A stretch of DNA of 64,000 bases from Bolinopsis microptera (GCF_026151205.1 NC_087080.1:16343337-16407336), one strand, 5' to 3'; positions 12,399 through 23,822 are shown, counted from the stretch's first letter. Made by a program: numbers and translations. Notes: generated from the letters alone by a model not told the origin.

Positions 12399-13236
12399 TG
12401 AATTATTTATAGATAATGTATTAGATTTTATTAATTAATAAAATTGAATTTGATAAATTATTAATGTTGATGGAAAAATATATTTATTTAAATTATTTTT
12501 TTATTTAGTGCAATGATATTTTGTAAATTATTCTCAACGTGAAAGAACTTTGTCAATATAAACAGTTTAGATTTGAACTTGGAGCCGCAAGGCCAAGGGT
12601 GATTTTCAAAACTTTGAGTTGTTGAAGGGTTTATTTTTTTCTTTCTATATAGGGTCATTGTGACATTATGTGTATACTGTTTGAAAAATTTTATATTTAA
12701 AAAAATTATTCTCAACTTATCTATACAATACTATATTTTAAACTTCACAAAATCCCCTGGCAACGCTGCAAATTTACCGAAAACTGACCCTTCTTCCGGA
12801 CCAATTTTAGCTTGCAAATGGAGTTGGAGCATCGCAATTTTTAGCAGGGTTGTAGAGAAAGGACAGGAATAGGAGATTCATAAAATTTTTATTTAGGCTT
12901 TAGATTTTTTATCGGAAGTGAGGTCAAATTAACGTTAGAATAATTACGCTGTTTCATCACTGTTTGACTGCGTCGTTGCTTAGCAATCTAGAATATTGCA
13001 TGTGCACGAGCAACCACCGATTAACGGCGCTGCGTTTTCATGCTTTATGATATGTCATGACTAGCTCACATTAACGCTCACACTATAACTATCCATAACT
13101 TTGGTTGTGATTGATATTTTTTGATAAAACGTTATAAATATAATTAATCTCCAGAATGCATGTATATTTCCAGTAAATGTAAAGTGTAGGAGTTCATATA
13201 AAATGTCCAAAAAAAAGTAATATCTATTTTATTAAA
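12399..13236. other. AT-rich non-coding stretch
   Basis: No gene is supported. The first part is probably the LINE 3' tail (AT-rich, no clear terminal microsatellite). CAAAACTTTGAGTTGTTGAA at 12607-12626 resembles the first hairpin near position 61-79. Short ORFs here are not credible. Confidence 0.4.
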
Positions 13237-13626
13237 TCAGTTAAACAAAAAATCTAGAACCAACTGTCTATGTACTGCACGCTCCTCCGGCGACAGCTCC
13301 GGTGGAATAAAAACAGTTTTAAAACACTGAGACAGTCTGAGTTCTTTAGCTTTAATCAGTATCTGATGAACGGTGCTAGAGCTTCCAAATGATACTTTGA
13401 CAGCTCTATGTTTTTCAGCAGCTTTATTCCCAATTCGAGCAGCTTCAAAACGTGGCTTCTCTGCCATTTGTTCAAACACATCGCAAATTTGATCACCAAG
13501 TTTCTCTCCTGCATCCTCCTTGAGACCAAAAATCAACACATTTCTGCTGTGATCCTCTTCAGCTACCACATTCTGAACTACTTTCTTAAAGTTCTCTGCA
13601 GTGAAAGTAGAATAATTTGAGATCAT
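13237..13626 (-). pseudogene. LINE ORF1-type protein fragment
   Basis: The 129-codon reading frame contains RNVLIFGLKED, then EAARIGNKAAEKHRAVKVSF, STVHQILIKAKELR and FKTVFIPPELSPEERA. This order (a VIIFG.. strand, an arginine-lysine ...VKV strand, an ILKNAK-like helix, then .PDLSPEER) is typical of the RNA-binding C-terminal part of LINE ORF1 proteins. The N-terminal part is absent and the frame simply runs out at both ends. It is a fragment, on the opposite strand to the LINE at 10487. Confidence 0.7.
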
Positions 13627-13631
13627 AAATG

Positions 13632-13735
13632 AGATAAGAGCCTTTTCCTTTTTGCATCAAACAGGATCAATAGAAATTTACCCAAGAAAACATATCAACT
13701 ATACGACTCATAAATAATAATCCAATCCGGAATTT
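13632..13735. repeat. Dispersed repeat, copy 1
   Basis: About 100 bp beginning GATAAGAGCCTTTTCCTT and containing CAATAGAAATTTACCCAAGA matches 23719-23822 at roughly 90 percent. In the second copy the core is also part of an inverted repeat, so this is a fragment of a MITE-like family. Confidence 0.8.
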
Positions 13736-13989
13736 ACATGAACTTATTCTGTTCAGAGAAACTTTTGGAACGGTGAAATCATTTATTGCAGCAAAAAATT
13801 GAAAATCGCAGAACAAAAACTAAATTTCTTTGAACTAATTTATTTTAATGTTTATTTATTCTGCTAAGTTTAACAAGGTTTTTATATCATTTATCAAGTA
13901 ATTATATCTTTTGTAAATCAGTCATTAGAACTGGCACAGGATCCAAACAATCAATCAGTTTTGTAGTTAGAAATAGATTTAAATTGTTT

Positions 13990-14108
13990 TCACACATTTT
14001 CATCTAAATATTTTAGGGAAGCAAATAGTGGTTGAAAATGTGATGCCTCCATACCAGCATCCATATTCAAAAAATTTGCTAAATGATCCAATGAAGAATG
14101 GATGTCAC
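13990..14108 (-). CDS. Possible terminal exon of an unrecognised gene
   Basis: On the minus strand a pyrimidine-rich run ending in CAAG precedes about 119 nt. These read ...DIHSSLDHLANFLNMDA, then ASHFQPLFASLKYLDENV and a stop at 13992-13990. The composition looks protein-like and the acceptor is plausible, but I found no matching upstream exon and do not recognise the family. If real, its gene would run head-to-head with the sirtuin gene. It could equally be a repeat fragment or chance. Confidence 0.3.
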
Positions 14109-14591
14109 CTTGAAAGAATAAAATCTGGAAAACGAGTAAGATGAAATTTTGTTTGTAAGATTTATATGAAGTGGAAATTAGCACCACTTTGGTTCTTGTC
14201 CGTAGACAGGAGCTAGACAACAACAGCAGTCAATAATAAACAATGATAAATAGCTGCTGTTACTTTTAGGGAACGAGCAACCACAAGCATTGGTATTTTT
14301 AATTGCTGGGAGTCGCCTTCAATTTGAGCATCACGGCTTACTAATCTTAGTAAAAGGCTGATTAGTGCCGGAACGTCGATTTGTTTTATTTAGTTTTCAC
14401 CAGTTATTTACCTTGTTTCACTTTTTTACCAATACTTAGGTATAAAATACACAATAATTATTCATAGTCTGTTATTTATCCATCCATTCAAGTTAAAAAT
14501 GGGTTACATGTATCTTTGGATTCGATTAATCATACAGTATTGATAAATTACATATATATTGGTATTGTCCTTAATGATGTTTTTTTTTCAG

Positions 14592-16946
14592 AACGGCAGC
14601 ATTTCAACTACATCAAGCCAAGTCTCCAAGAAGTCATGTACTTACACAGACCCACTTCAACGGTTTGCTTCATTCCTTAAGAACAGAAAGTGCAAGGATA
14701 TAATTATAATGGCTGGTGCAGGCATCTCTACTGCCAGTGGAATACCAGACTTCAGGTCTCCTGGCACCGGACTTTACTACAATACCAAGAAGTATAACGT
14801 TTCTAATCCTACTGATGTTTTTGACTTGAAATATTTCAACCGAAATCCCAACCCTTTTTTAGATATTATCCGTGATTTTATTAGGAGTGAAAAACAGCCC
14901 AACTCTATTCATAAATTCTGTAAAACGTTGGAGTCACATGGAGTGCTGTTGCGAATGTACACACAAAATATTGATGGCTTGGAAAAGAAATGTGGTATAT
15001 CCTCCACTAAGCTAGTTGAGGCTCACGGCACTCTGGAGTCAGCTTCTTGCTGTAAGTGTTTTGCTCCTCACTCTCCATCTTGGACTGAAAAGATGATTTT
15101 AGCACACAAAGTGCCATCATGTCGAAGAAAGAGTTGCTCTGGATATGTTAAACCGGATGTCGTCATGTTTGGTGAAGAACTTCCTAAAAAGTTTTATCTT
15201 TACCCGAAAGATTTTCAAAAATGTGATCTTTTGATTATCATGGGAACATCATTGAATGTTGAACCTTTCTCGGAATTGGTTGATGCTGTACCCAGAAAAT
15301 GTCCCAGAGTTCTACTCAACAGGGATGCTGTTGGACCATTTGCTGATTCACGTCGGAAAAATGACATCTTCGTCCCTGGAGATATATTGGAGTCATTGAA
15401 ACAAGTCATTAAATTGGCAGGGTGGAATAAAACTAAAAACTCGGATGACGATTGTAGTTCTTCAGAGAGCAGTGCTTCGGAGACAGAAAGCAAAACTTGG
15501 GCAAGCACAAGAAACTTCCGTGAGATGGCCACGGAGAAGAACTACAAACCGCCTGAGTCTGTGTGTTTACCAAACAGCGTCATCAGAAAATCTTCTCAGC
15601 ACCAACTTGTAAACAAGATGTCCCTTTTATCTGTTGAAAGTACCAAAACTGCGAAGACTATATCTCGTCGATCTGTTTCTGCTCCAATTCCAAAGACTGA
15701 GCTAAAAGCCTCTGAGCAGACCATCCCTACTGAGATTTCGGGTAATAGTACTGATAGTCTGTCTCCTTTGTCAGGGTGTAGTGAGAAGAGTGTTGGCACA
15801 TCTGTATCTAACGAGAACAGTTATAACAAATATTGCGATGAAAGTGATAATAATATAACGGTGGAAACAACGATGAGCAGCAGGGGACAGCAGAAATCGG
15901 ATGAAGTTCCTTTCAGCTGTATATCAGGGTGTACTACAGGCTTAAGTGATTCACCCAAAACCTTAGAATGGGCATCAACCACTGTGCAAAGGGATCCTCC
16001 ACATTCCTCACTAAATCCTAATTTACCACAACAATCTAACCAAGGTACAGAGTTAAAAGCTTCGAACTGTCTCATTAGCCCTGTTATTCAGTTGAATGGT
16101 GATACCACATCAGTTTCTTTAAAGGAAAAAAATGCTGAAGTGAAAGAACCGTTAGGGTGTACTGACGACAATGCTAAAGAAGATCCGTCATTCATGACAA
16201 TGAACGTGTTGCCAAACCACGCTAAAATAAACCACAATAACTCCTCTAGTACTAGGGTAAATAACCTCTCAGAGAGGAGGTCTGCTCCTCCAGACACACA
16301 GCCGGATTTAAGGTATCCTTTCAGCAGTGCTGTACAGAGAGTTAACAGAAAACCAGTTCAAGCAAAGCCTCTTTATAACCAAAGGAGATTTGTCCAGTTG
16401 AAGGAGTCTAATAACAAATTTACGAGAACCTCTAGTAAAGCTAATGGAATAACTCGAAGAAAAGCATCTAAAACTCAGATTGCCAAAAGCGTTAAAAAGA
16501 GTACTGGTGGGCATGAGGAGCACCAGTCGTACAGTGACCTTCTATACTCGGAAACATCTGACATATTTAAAAAGGAGTTCAATGTTTTCCTGACCAGTGA
16601 AAAAGCAGAAACCATCAAGTCTCTTTGCTCCAACACTAAACCCTCTACTCGCCACAAACAAAAATCAGGCCGGAGAAATGACACTGTAGTATCACCTTTT
16701 AGTTCGTACAAAAAATCGAACGAAGCTGTTCAGTCAAAGTTGCAGAAAGAAACTGTACCATCTACCGTTAGTCCATGGAAACTATCTACCGGCACACAAA
16801 ACAGAAGGCAATTGAAGGAAATTTCAGGTTTAAGGAAAGAAGACTCTGGAAAAATGCCCAAGAAACAAATAGTGCTTCACTCCAGACCTTTCCTAAAATT
16901 CAAAAGGACTGATCGAGATGCTTTTCAGTGGAAGGAGAGGCGATGA
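14592..16946 (+). CDS. SIRT3-like: SIRT3-like NAD-dependent protein deacylase, large 3' exon
   Basis: Class I sirtuins remove acyl groups from lysines using NAD+. The frame is open from a T-run plus CAG acceptor ending at 14591, so at least one 5' exon, possibly with a targeting peptide, is not identified. Counting codons from 14559, visible motifs are GAGIS (53-57), GIPDFRSP (61-68), TQNID (135-139), catalytic His in VEAHG (156), zinc cysteines 164, 167, 188 and 193 (second pair C-x4-C instead of C-x2-C), VVMFGE (201-206), GTS (229-231) and LLNRDAVGPF. The core ends near 289. LVEAHGT and NRD-VGP favour SIRT3 over SIRT2. About 505 further residues form a Ser/Thr/Lys-rich, probably disordered tail that usual SIRT3 proteins lack. 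Stop TGA at 16944-16946. Confidence 0.9.
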   Translation, partial: NGSISTTSSQVSKKSCTYTDPLQRFASFLKNRKCKDIIIMAGAGISTASGIPDFRSPGTGLYYNTKKYNVSNPTDVFDLKYFNRNPNPFLDIIRDFIRSEKQPNSIHKFCKTLESHGVLLRMYTQNIDGLEKKCGISSTKLVEAHGTLESASCCKCFAPHSPSWTEKMILAHKVPSCRRKSCSGYVKPDVVMFGEELPKKFYLYPKDFQKCDLLIIMGTSLNVEPFSELVDAVPRKCPRVLLNRDAVGPFADSRRKNDIFVPGDILESLKQVIKLAGWNKTKNSDDDCSSSESSASETESKTWASTRNFREMATEKNYKPPESVCLPNSVIRKSSQHQLVNKMSLLSVESTKTAKTISRRSVSAPIPKTELKASEQTIPTEISGNSTDSLSPLSGCSEKSVGTSVSNENSYNKYCDESDNNITVETTMSSRGQQKSDEVPFSCISGCTTGLSDSPKTLEWASTTVQRDPPHSSLNPNLPQQSNQGTELKASNCLISPVIQLNGDTTSVSLKEKNAEVKEPLGCTDDNAKEDPSFMTMNVLPNHAKINHNNSSSTRVNNLSERRSAPPDTQPDLRYPFSSAVQRVNRKPVQAKPLYNQRRFVQLKESNNKFTRTSSKANGITRRKASKTQIAKSVKKSTGGHEEHQSYSDLLYSETSDIFKKEFNVFLTSEKAETIKSLCSNTKPSTRHKQKSGRRNDTVVSPFSSYKKSNEAVQSKLQKETVPSTVSPWKLSTGTQNRRQLKEISGLRKEDSGKMPKKQIVLHSRPFLKFKRTDRDAFQWKERR

Positions 16947-17104
16947 TTTGGGAAGTTGAAAGCGTAAAATTTATAGTTTTGTACATTTCGTAGTATTTAA
17001 GTATTTTGTAAACTTTTGATATTATGTTGCTATATGTTACTAGTGTTGCTAGATGATTGACATGATTAAGCTCTTCAGCTCAAACAGAATGTGATCAATA
17101 GAGT

Positions 17105-17110
17105 AATAAA
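17105..17110 (+). promoter_or_regulatory. Candidate polyadenylation signal of the sirtuin gene
   Basis: AATAAA lies 159 nt downstream of the sirtuin stop codon, the first canonical hexamer I see after it, and about 120 nt before the repeat arrays begin. Confidence 0.5.
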
Positions 17111-17228
17111 CTCAAAATATTATTAACATTAACCGATAATTAATAATTATCTCATGATTTGACTGCTTAAAGCTTACCTTATTTCCTTTGACCGTGTTGA
17201 GATCGGAATTATGATAATTACTAACGTG

Positions 17229-17420
17229 TCTAGTGTCTACTGTATTGTCTACTGTATTGTCTACTGTATTGTCTACTGTATTGTCTACTGTATTGTCTAC
17301 TGTATTGTCTACTGTATTGTCTACTGTATTGTCTACTGTATTGTCTACTGTATTGTCTACTGTATTGTCTACTGTATTGTCTACTGTATTGTCTACTGTA
17401 TTGTCTACTGTATTGTCTAC
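17229..17420. repeat. 12-bp tandem array (GTCTACTGTATT)n
   Basis: About 16 near-perfect copies. Because the period is a multiple of three, several frames stay open (VLST in one strand, NTVD in the other). The array merges directly into the related 12-bp array that follows. Confidence 0.95.
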
Positions 17421-18930
17421 TAACTTGTTTACTAACTTGTCTACTAACTTTTCTACCAACTTGTCTACTAACTTGTCTACTAATTTGTCTTCTAACTTGT
17501 CTACTAAATTGTCTACTAACTTGTCTTCTAACTTGTCTACTAACTTGTATCCTAACTTGTCTTCTAATTTGTCTTCTAACTTGTCTACTAACTTGTCTAC
17601 TAACTTGTCCACTAACTTGTCCACTAACTTGTCTACTAACTTGTCTACTAACTTGTCTACTACCTTGTCTACTAACTTGTCTACTAACTTGTCTTTTAAC
17701 TTGTCTTCTAACTTGTCTACTAACTTGTCTTCTAACTCGTCTACTAATTTGTCTTCTAACTTGTCTACTAACTTGTCTACTAACTTGTCTTCTAACTTGT
17801 CTTCTAACTTGTCTACTAACTTGTCTACTAACTTGTCTACTAACTTGTCTTCAAACTTGTCTACTAACTTGTCTACTAACTTGTCTACTAACTTGTCTTC
17901 TAACTTGTCTATTATCTTGTCTTCTAACTTGTCTTCTAACTTGTCTTCTAACTTGTCCACTAACTTGTCCACTAACTTGTTTACAAACTTGTCTACCTAG
18001 CTACTAACTTGTCTTCTAACTTGTCTATTAACTTGTCTTCTAACTTGTCTTCAAACTTGTCTTCTAACTTGTCCACTAACTTGTCCACTAACTTGTTTAC
18101 AAACTTGTCTACTAACTTGTCTTCCAACTTGTCTACTAACTTGTTTACAAACTTGTCTACTAACTTGTATCCTAACTTGTCTACAAACTTGTCTACTAAC
18201 TTGTCTTCTAACTTGTCTTCTAACTTGTCTACTAACTTGTCTTCAAACTTGTCTACTAACTTGTCTTCTAACTTGTCTACTAACTTGTCTTCTAACTTGT
18301 CTTCTAACTTGTCTACTAACTTGTTTACAAACTTGTCTACTAACTTGTCTTCTAACTTGTCTTCTAACTTGTTTTCTAACTTGTCTACTAACTTGTCTAC
18401 TAACTTGTCTACTAACTTATCTACTAACTTGTCTACTAACTTGTCTACTAACTTGTCTTCTAACTTGTCTTCTAACTTGTCTACTAACTTGTCTTCTAAC
18501 TTGTCTACTAACTTGTTTACAAACTTGTCTACTAACTTGTCTACTAACTTGTCTACTAACTTGTCTTCTAACTTGTCTTCTAACTTTTCCACTAACTTGT
18601 CTTCTAACTTGTCTACTAACTTGTCTTCTAACTTGTCTTCAAACTTGTCTACTAACTTGTCTACTAACTTGTCTTCTAACTTGTCTACTAACTTGTCTAC
18701 TAACTTGTCTTCTAACTTGTCTACTAACTTGTCTTCTAACTTGTCTACTAACTTGTCTTCTAACTTGTCTATTAACTTGTCTTCTAACTTGTCTTCTAAC
18801 TTGTCTTCTAACTTGTCTTCTAACTTGTCTACTAACTTGTTTACAAACTTGTCTACTAACTTGTCTACTAACTTGTCTACTAACTTGTCTTCTAAATTTT
18901 CCACTAACTTGTCTTCTAACTTGTCTACAA
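17421..18930. repeat. 12-bp tandem array (AACTTGTCTACT / AACTTGTCTTCT)n
   Basis: About 125 copies. The main variation is a single A/T position (TCTACT versus TCTTCT). On the minus strand this reads as DKLV versus DKLE, giving two long open frames (about 286 and 303 codons). Multi-unit blocks recur, for example two TCCACTAACTTG units followed by TTTACAAACTTG near 17955 and again near 18072. One interruption at 17996-18001 breaks the period. I treat it as a minisatellite, not a gene. Confidence 0.9.
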
Positions 18931-19518
18931 GTTTATTATCCTTTAATCAATATTTTAAATGGGTTAGTCCTATTCAGCAAGCATGTTACTGCACGACTCT
19001 TATGATATGCTTGATATCTAAATAAACCTACTGCGCACAGTTGTTTGGCTCTACTTACGTTGGAGCAAATACGAATTATTATTACGGAGTGAATCTAACC
19101 AAAATCCTTAGGGAAATAAGATTCATTAAAAATGTGGTTTTGCTTACTTTATTGTTATCTAACATGAATCACTTTGAAATAATGCGTAAATCTCGAATTA
19201 TCATTATCATCAATATGAATGAAGACTTAGCTTAATCAGATTTTAATGAGATGATGTAAATTAATTGTCGTGCTCTATAAACTATAAACTATAAACTATA
19301 GAGTTTACCGGTTATAATTATAAAACGTAATATGATGGATTCCAATATCATTGTCTTATATTGTTGTATTACTGTTTTCGTATAAGCCTACAGTTTATCA
19401 TCATAATGTTCCAGTGTGTATTAGTTTGTACACCTCATTAATAATGTTGGTTTGGTCCAAATAATCTCACCCTTTAATTAGTCTTTTGAAAATTCATGTA
19501 GTATAGCTAGATTTTCCA
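18931..19518. other. AT-rich stretch between arrays
   Basis: No gene or clear repeat is supported. A short triple repeat of ATAAACT occurs near 19276-19300. Confidence 0.4.
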
Positions 19519-20110
19519 AGTCCTACTCTGCGGAGTCCTACTCTGCGGAGTCCTACTCTGCGGAGTCCTACTCTGCGGAGTCCTACTCTGCGGAGTCCTA
19601 CTCTGTGGAGTCCTACTCTGCGGAGTCCTACTCTGCGGAGTCCTACTCTGCGGAGTGCCACTCTGCGGAGTGCCACTCTGCGGAGTCCTACTCTGCGGAG
19701 TCCTACTCTGCGGAGTCCTACTCTGCGGAGTCCTACTCTGCGGAGTCCTACTCTGCGGAGTCCTACTCTGTGGAGTCCTACTCTGCGGAGTCCTACTCTG
19801 CGGAGTCCTACTCTGCGGAGTCCTACTCTGCGGAGTCCTACTCTGCGGAGTGCCACTCTGCGGAGTGCCACTCTGCGGAGTCCTACTCTGCGGAGTCCTA
19901 CTCTGCGGAGTCCTACTCTGCGGAGTCCTACTCTGCGGAGTCCTACTCTGCGGAGTCCTACTCTGTGGAGTCCTACTCTGCGGAGTCCTACTCTGCGGAG
20001 TCCTACTCTGCGGAGTCCTACTCTGCGGAGTCCTACTCTGCGGAGTCCTACTCTGCGGAGTCCTACTCTGCGGAGTCCTACTCTGTGGAGTCCTACTCTG
20101 TGGAGTCCTG
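19519..20110. repeat. 15-bp tandem array (TCCTACTCTGCGGAG)n
   Basis: About 39 copies. Variants mark a higher-order pattern: the TGCCACTCTGCGGAG pair recurs 195 bp apart (13 units; 19657 and 19852), and the CTCTGTGGAG variant at 19771 recurs at 19966, also 195 bp. The frames reading SYSAE, GVLLC and LRRVG are by-products of the period. Confidence 0.95.
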
Positions 20111-21221
20111 GTATGTAGATTTAAATATCGGGCGAAATTATGTCAAAAAATGTAAAAAATGACGGTGCCAATTTGAGGTAGGCCTGTTAAGTGTTATTTG
20201 GTTATGCCATTTTATTTGATAAAAATATCCACATTACGTGACTCAGTACAAGTACACCATATTACAAGTACTACTACTTACATTTAATGAAATGTAACAT
20301 TGATCACTCTCACAATCCTACCCAATATTCGGAGATGAAGTTTGAATAATATTGACATGTTATAGAATATAGTGTGTATAAATACTGTTACTATGCTCCA
20401 CAGCTACCTTGTGAAGATGTCACACTAAGAGTGATCAAATTAGGCTGTAAGTTGGAGAGCTGCGAGGGGCCGTGCAGCTGGCTTATTGTTGTATCAGAGA
20501 GAGAGCATGACATGCACTTATATTGCACTTCAGCACTGCAGATTCTTACTTACAAAAAAGAGCGGTCAAGTGTTTTACTTGTCGCTGTCAGATGCAATGC
20601 GGAGTTAAGATTTGCTGTGGAAAGTACTTCTTGACAATCTCATAAATAATATATATATATATATATATATAGAGAAATTGCATGCTTTGTCGATTAAATG
20701 AAAGTAAGATTTGACATTATTATTAATGAATGAATTACTGAGTTATTGCAACAACACACATTGTAATCAATAAATGAGTCTGTAATGACCGTATAACGTA
20801 TAATGTAGCTTTACAAACCCAGGCGACTGGTTTATAATCTATGTTAATGTAGATTGTAGGCTTACTATTATATACAAAAAGAGACGAAATATATATATAT
20901 ATAATATATTTTTCGTTAAATGGTGCCCCCAGGTTAATTCCGCCACAGTTTTAATAAATATGTTCAAGTATGAGGTATGCTGAGTAGTCTAGCATTATTT
21001 GATTACCTAGAAGTGTTGGGAATTGTTAACATATTACATAGTTGTAAGCTAATAAACTGAAGGCAGAAACAAATTTGCTTCACATACTCTTGAAGATATG
21101 TGAACATGTTTGAAATTGAGCAAATATTGATATTATATATTTGCTTAAAGACCCTATATTACGTACTATGGACCAATCAACACTTTTATAACCATCAGTA
21201 ACAAAAATTATTATGTGGTAG
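20111..21221. other. AT-rich intergenic stretch with AT microsatellites
   Basis: Two (AT)n runs lie at about 20648-20671 and 20889-20903. No convincing gene; the short ORF at 20374-20634 has no recognisable domain. Confidence 0.45.
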
Positions 21222-22687
21222 TACGGGTATCGGCCTTACAAAATGACACGAAAAAGGAGATGGCTCTGAAATGCACAAAAATGAGTTTTGTTCATGTTTT
21301 ATTATCCAGATAGGTAGTTCAACAGGTATATTTTTCTTCCCGGGGGTTGATTTGATTGAAAAACCGTAAATTTTGCGATAAAAATTGTCATCTTTGAAAA
21401 CTTCCAAAAAAACAAGCCTTACAAAATGATAATTTCGTCACGGCTGTCATTTTTTAACAGCAGCCTATAGAAATTTGATTTCACCTAGGACAGTTAGATA
21501 AATATAATAGATTGAAGATTAGAATAGCTTTTACTGGAAAAAGGATGATTAAAAAAAGTTGGGCAATTTCGCGTGAGATAGTGCCTTACAAAATGACAAC
21601 TCAAAACGGCATCACTTTAAATCCGATTTGGGAAAAAGTTTCATTATTCTTTCACGTGTCTTACTGTTAGATATATATTTTGTTTATATTATACCAGTTC
21701 TGTTTTTACCAGAATATATTAAAAAAGGAACATTTTTTATACTTTGAAAAAATTTTAAAAATGTCATTTTGTGAGGCGTAAAAATCATTTTTTGTTTTCA
21801 TACTTGAACACAGTATTTGGTTATATTTGATATTTTCTATGACTGGATAGATCACTTTTCAGTGTTTAGTTAACGTTTGACATGTTTTAGGAGTTGTTAT
21901 TACTCGCTGCTTTCACAAAATAGAAGCTTTATTTCGTTGAGTTTTGAGATCAGAGTTTGAAATCAAAGAGTTTGAAATCAAAGTTTTGATATCAGAACTG
22001 CACTTTTTTAATGCTACTTGATTGTTAACTGTCAGATTATGATTATTTTTAACTCCTTCTTGTATTGACTGTTTCTGATCCATTTTAGATGATGAAAGTA
22101 ATCCAATCTGAAACATTGTCATTTTGTAAGGCTTTTCGGTGTCATTTTGTGAGGCATTTTGATCAAAATTGATGATCAAACAAACACATTTAGGCTCATC
22201 ATAAGCTTACTGGCTTTAAGAATACCAATAATTAGGCAAGGGGCATCCAATATATATATGCCATCTTTGTATCATAAAATAAAACTGTCATTTTGTGAGG
22301 CATAACACTGTCATTTTGTGAGGCTAGGTCATTTTTTTGTCATTTCTTCTACCAAAGTCACTAAATCAGTTCTTTTATTTGACCAAAGTAGTCTTTGATT
22401 GACATAAGTCATGGTAGTACCTGGTTTCCTGGGGTTAAATTCTAAACTTTGGTCTCCATTCTGGGTAACAGTTAGGCGGGGCAATGACTGAACAGCAAAA
22501 ACGTCCATATTTATGTAAGAAATATAGATTCTATGTCATTATCATTCCTTGGGAAGTGTTAATTAATGCTTTTTCTTTCATAGAGTTAAAGGAATAGGGT
22601 TCAATGTATAGGGAACCTAAGCTACAGCATCGTCTATGTGGGCTGTCATTTTGTGAGGCCTGTCATTTTGTAAGGCCGATACCCGTA
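21222..22687. mobile_element. Non-autonomous TA-flanked transposon with repeated 15-bp motif
   Basis: The ends 21222-21248 and 22661-22687 are perfect 27-bp inverted repeats (TACGGGTATCGGCCTTACAA...). The outermost TA fits a TA target duplication, as in Tc1/mariner-type elements. Inside, GTCATTTTGTRAGGC occurs ten times. Three are in the leftward orientation at 21233, 21416 and 21583, and seven in the rightward orientation at 21763, 22118, 22141, 22287, 22310, 22645 and 22662. Orientation thus mirrors the element halves, as expected of transposase-binding subterminal repeats. No transposase ORF is present. Confidence 0.85.
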
Positions 22688-23641
22688 ATATGGAGTTAAA
22701 ATTGTCACATTTTTAGTGATTTAGCAAAATTATCACTTTTGTGACAATGTTTACATCAACTGTATCGTACTTATATCATATATATAGAGTTTTCCCGCAT
22801 TTCAAACCAAAATCAGACATAAATTATTTCGGAAATACACCCAAAATTCCATATAATGTGACAGAATTAACCTCATATTTCCTAAGTGACTGTTTTAATT
22901 AAAATTTCAAAAACGTACTTTTGGATAATGATCGGTAGAAAAACCATCAAATAATGAGTTGAGAACACTTCACAGAAAAGAGTATTGTGACAAAGTTAAC
23001 CAAATGTTGCCTTATAACAGTTGGATCCGTGCCCTTTAACCAATACTGTATAATTTTTAGATACTAGACCTAATCTACTATATTTCAATTCAAGGAATGC
23101 TAATTGGGCTAACAAAGTCACAAGAATGTGAAATTTTAAACATTATAGCGCCTAACAACAACAAATTTCTTTCTGAGCGGTGCATATTTGAGTATGGGTC
23201 ACGTGGCTAATATTCAGAACTGCATGATCGGTTAATAGATGCCAAAATTATGCCACTTATGTCAAAAACGCTATTTTTGTTTGCCAATATCCTCAACTTC
23301 ATTTATGAAGATGTCTATATGTATATACTACTGATCTGCTAACCGGCAAGTATGCAGTACTTACAAGCTAGTTTTAAAATGTGCAGAGAATATATATTCT
23401 TTAATAAATTTTGTTAAGTTGTTAAAAACGTGCATAATATTTGGTTACAATTTAAACAGAAGCATATGTACTCAAAAAGTTTGCGGTTAGTTCAATAAAT
23501 CAGAAATCTTAGTGCTGATGTGATACTCGTTAAACCGCCACATTAATATTTTGAGAGTTGATGGAAATTGTATAGCTATTGAAGTACTATCGGAGCTATT
23601 GAACATTTTAAACTCATTTAAACAGAACTTAATCACTTGCT
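22688..23641. other. AT-rich stretch, nothing recognised
   Basis: No ORF, array or inverted repeat that I can support. Confidence 0.4.
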
Positions 23642-23822
23642 TGTTTTCTTGGGTAAATTTCTATTGAGATCATGAATACGATGTTGTCACATTGAAACGT
23701 TGAATAATTCCTTTCCTGATAAGAGCCTTTTCCTTGTCGCATCAAACGGAATCAATAGAAATTTACCCAAGAAAACATTTTAACTATGCGACTCATAAAT
23801 AATATTCCATTCCGGATTTTAT
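23642..23822. mobile_element. MITE-like inverted repeat containing dispersed-repeat copy 2
   Basis: 23642-23667 and 23752-23777 are perfect 26-bp reverse complements (TGTTTTCTTGGGTAAATTTC...). The right part, 23719-23822, is the second copy of the repeat at 13632-13735. Confidence 0.7.

Noticed and set aside
17112-19025. Long DKLV/DKLE and STNLS repeat ORFs on both strands
   Set aside because: A 12-bp period without stop codons keeps several frames open; no start context, splice sites or non-repeat domain supports a protein.
17229-20110. Possible CRISPR arrays
   Set aside because: Units are contiguous tandem repeats without unique spacers, and the genome is eukaryotic.
19494-20162. SYSAE, GVLLC and LRRVG repeat ORFs
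   Set aside because: Same argument for the 15-bp array: three overlapping open frames.
20374-20634. 86-codon plus-strand ORF
   Set aside because: No recognisable domain, no splice context and no relation to neighbouring genes.
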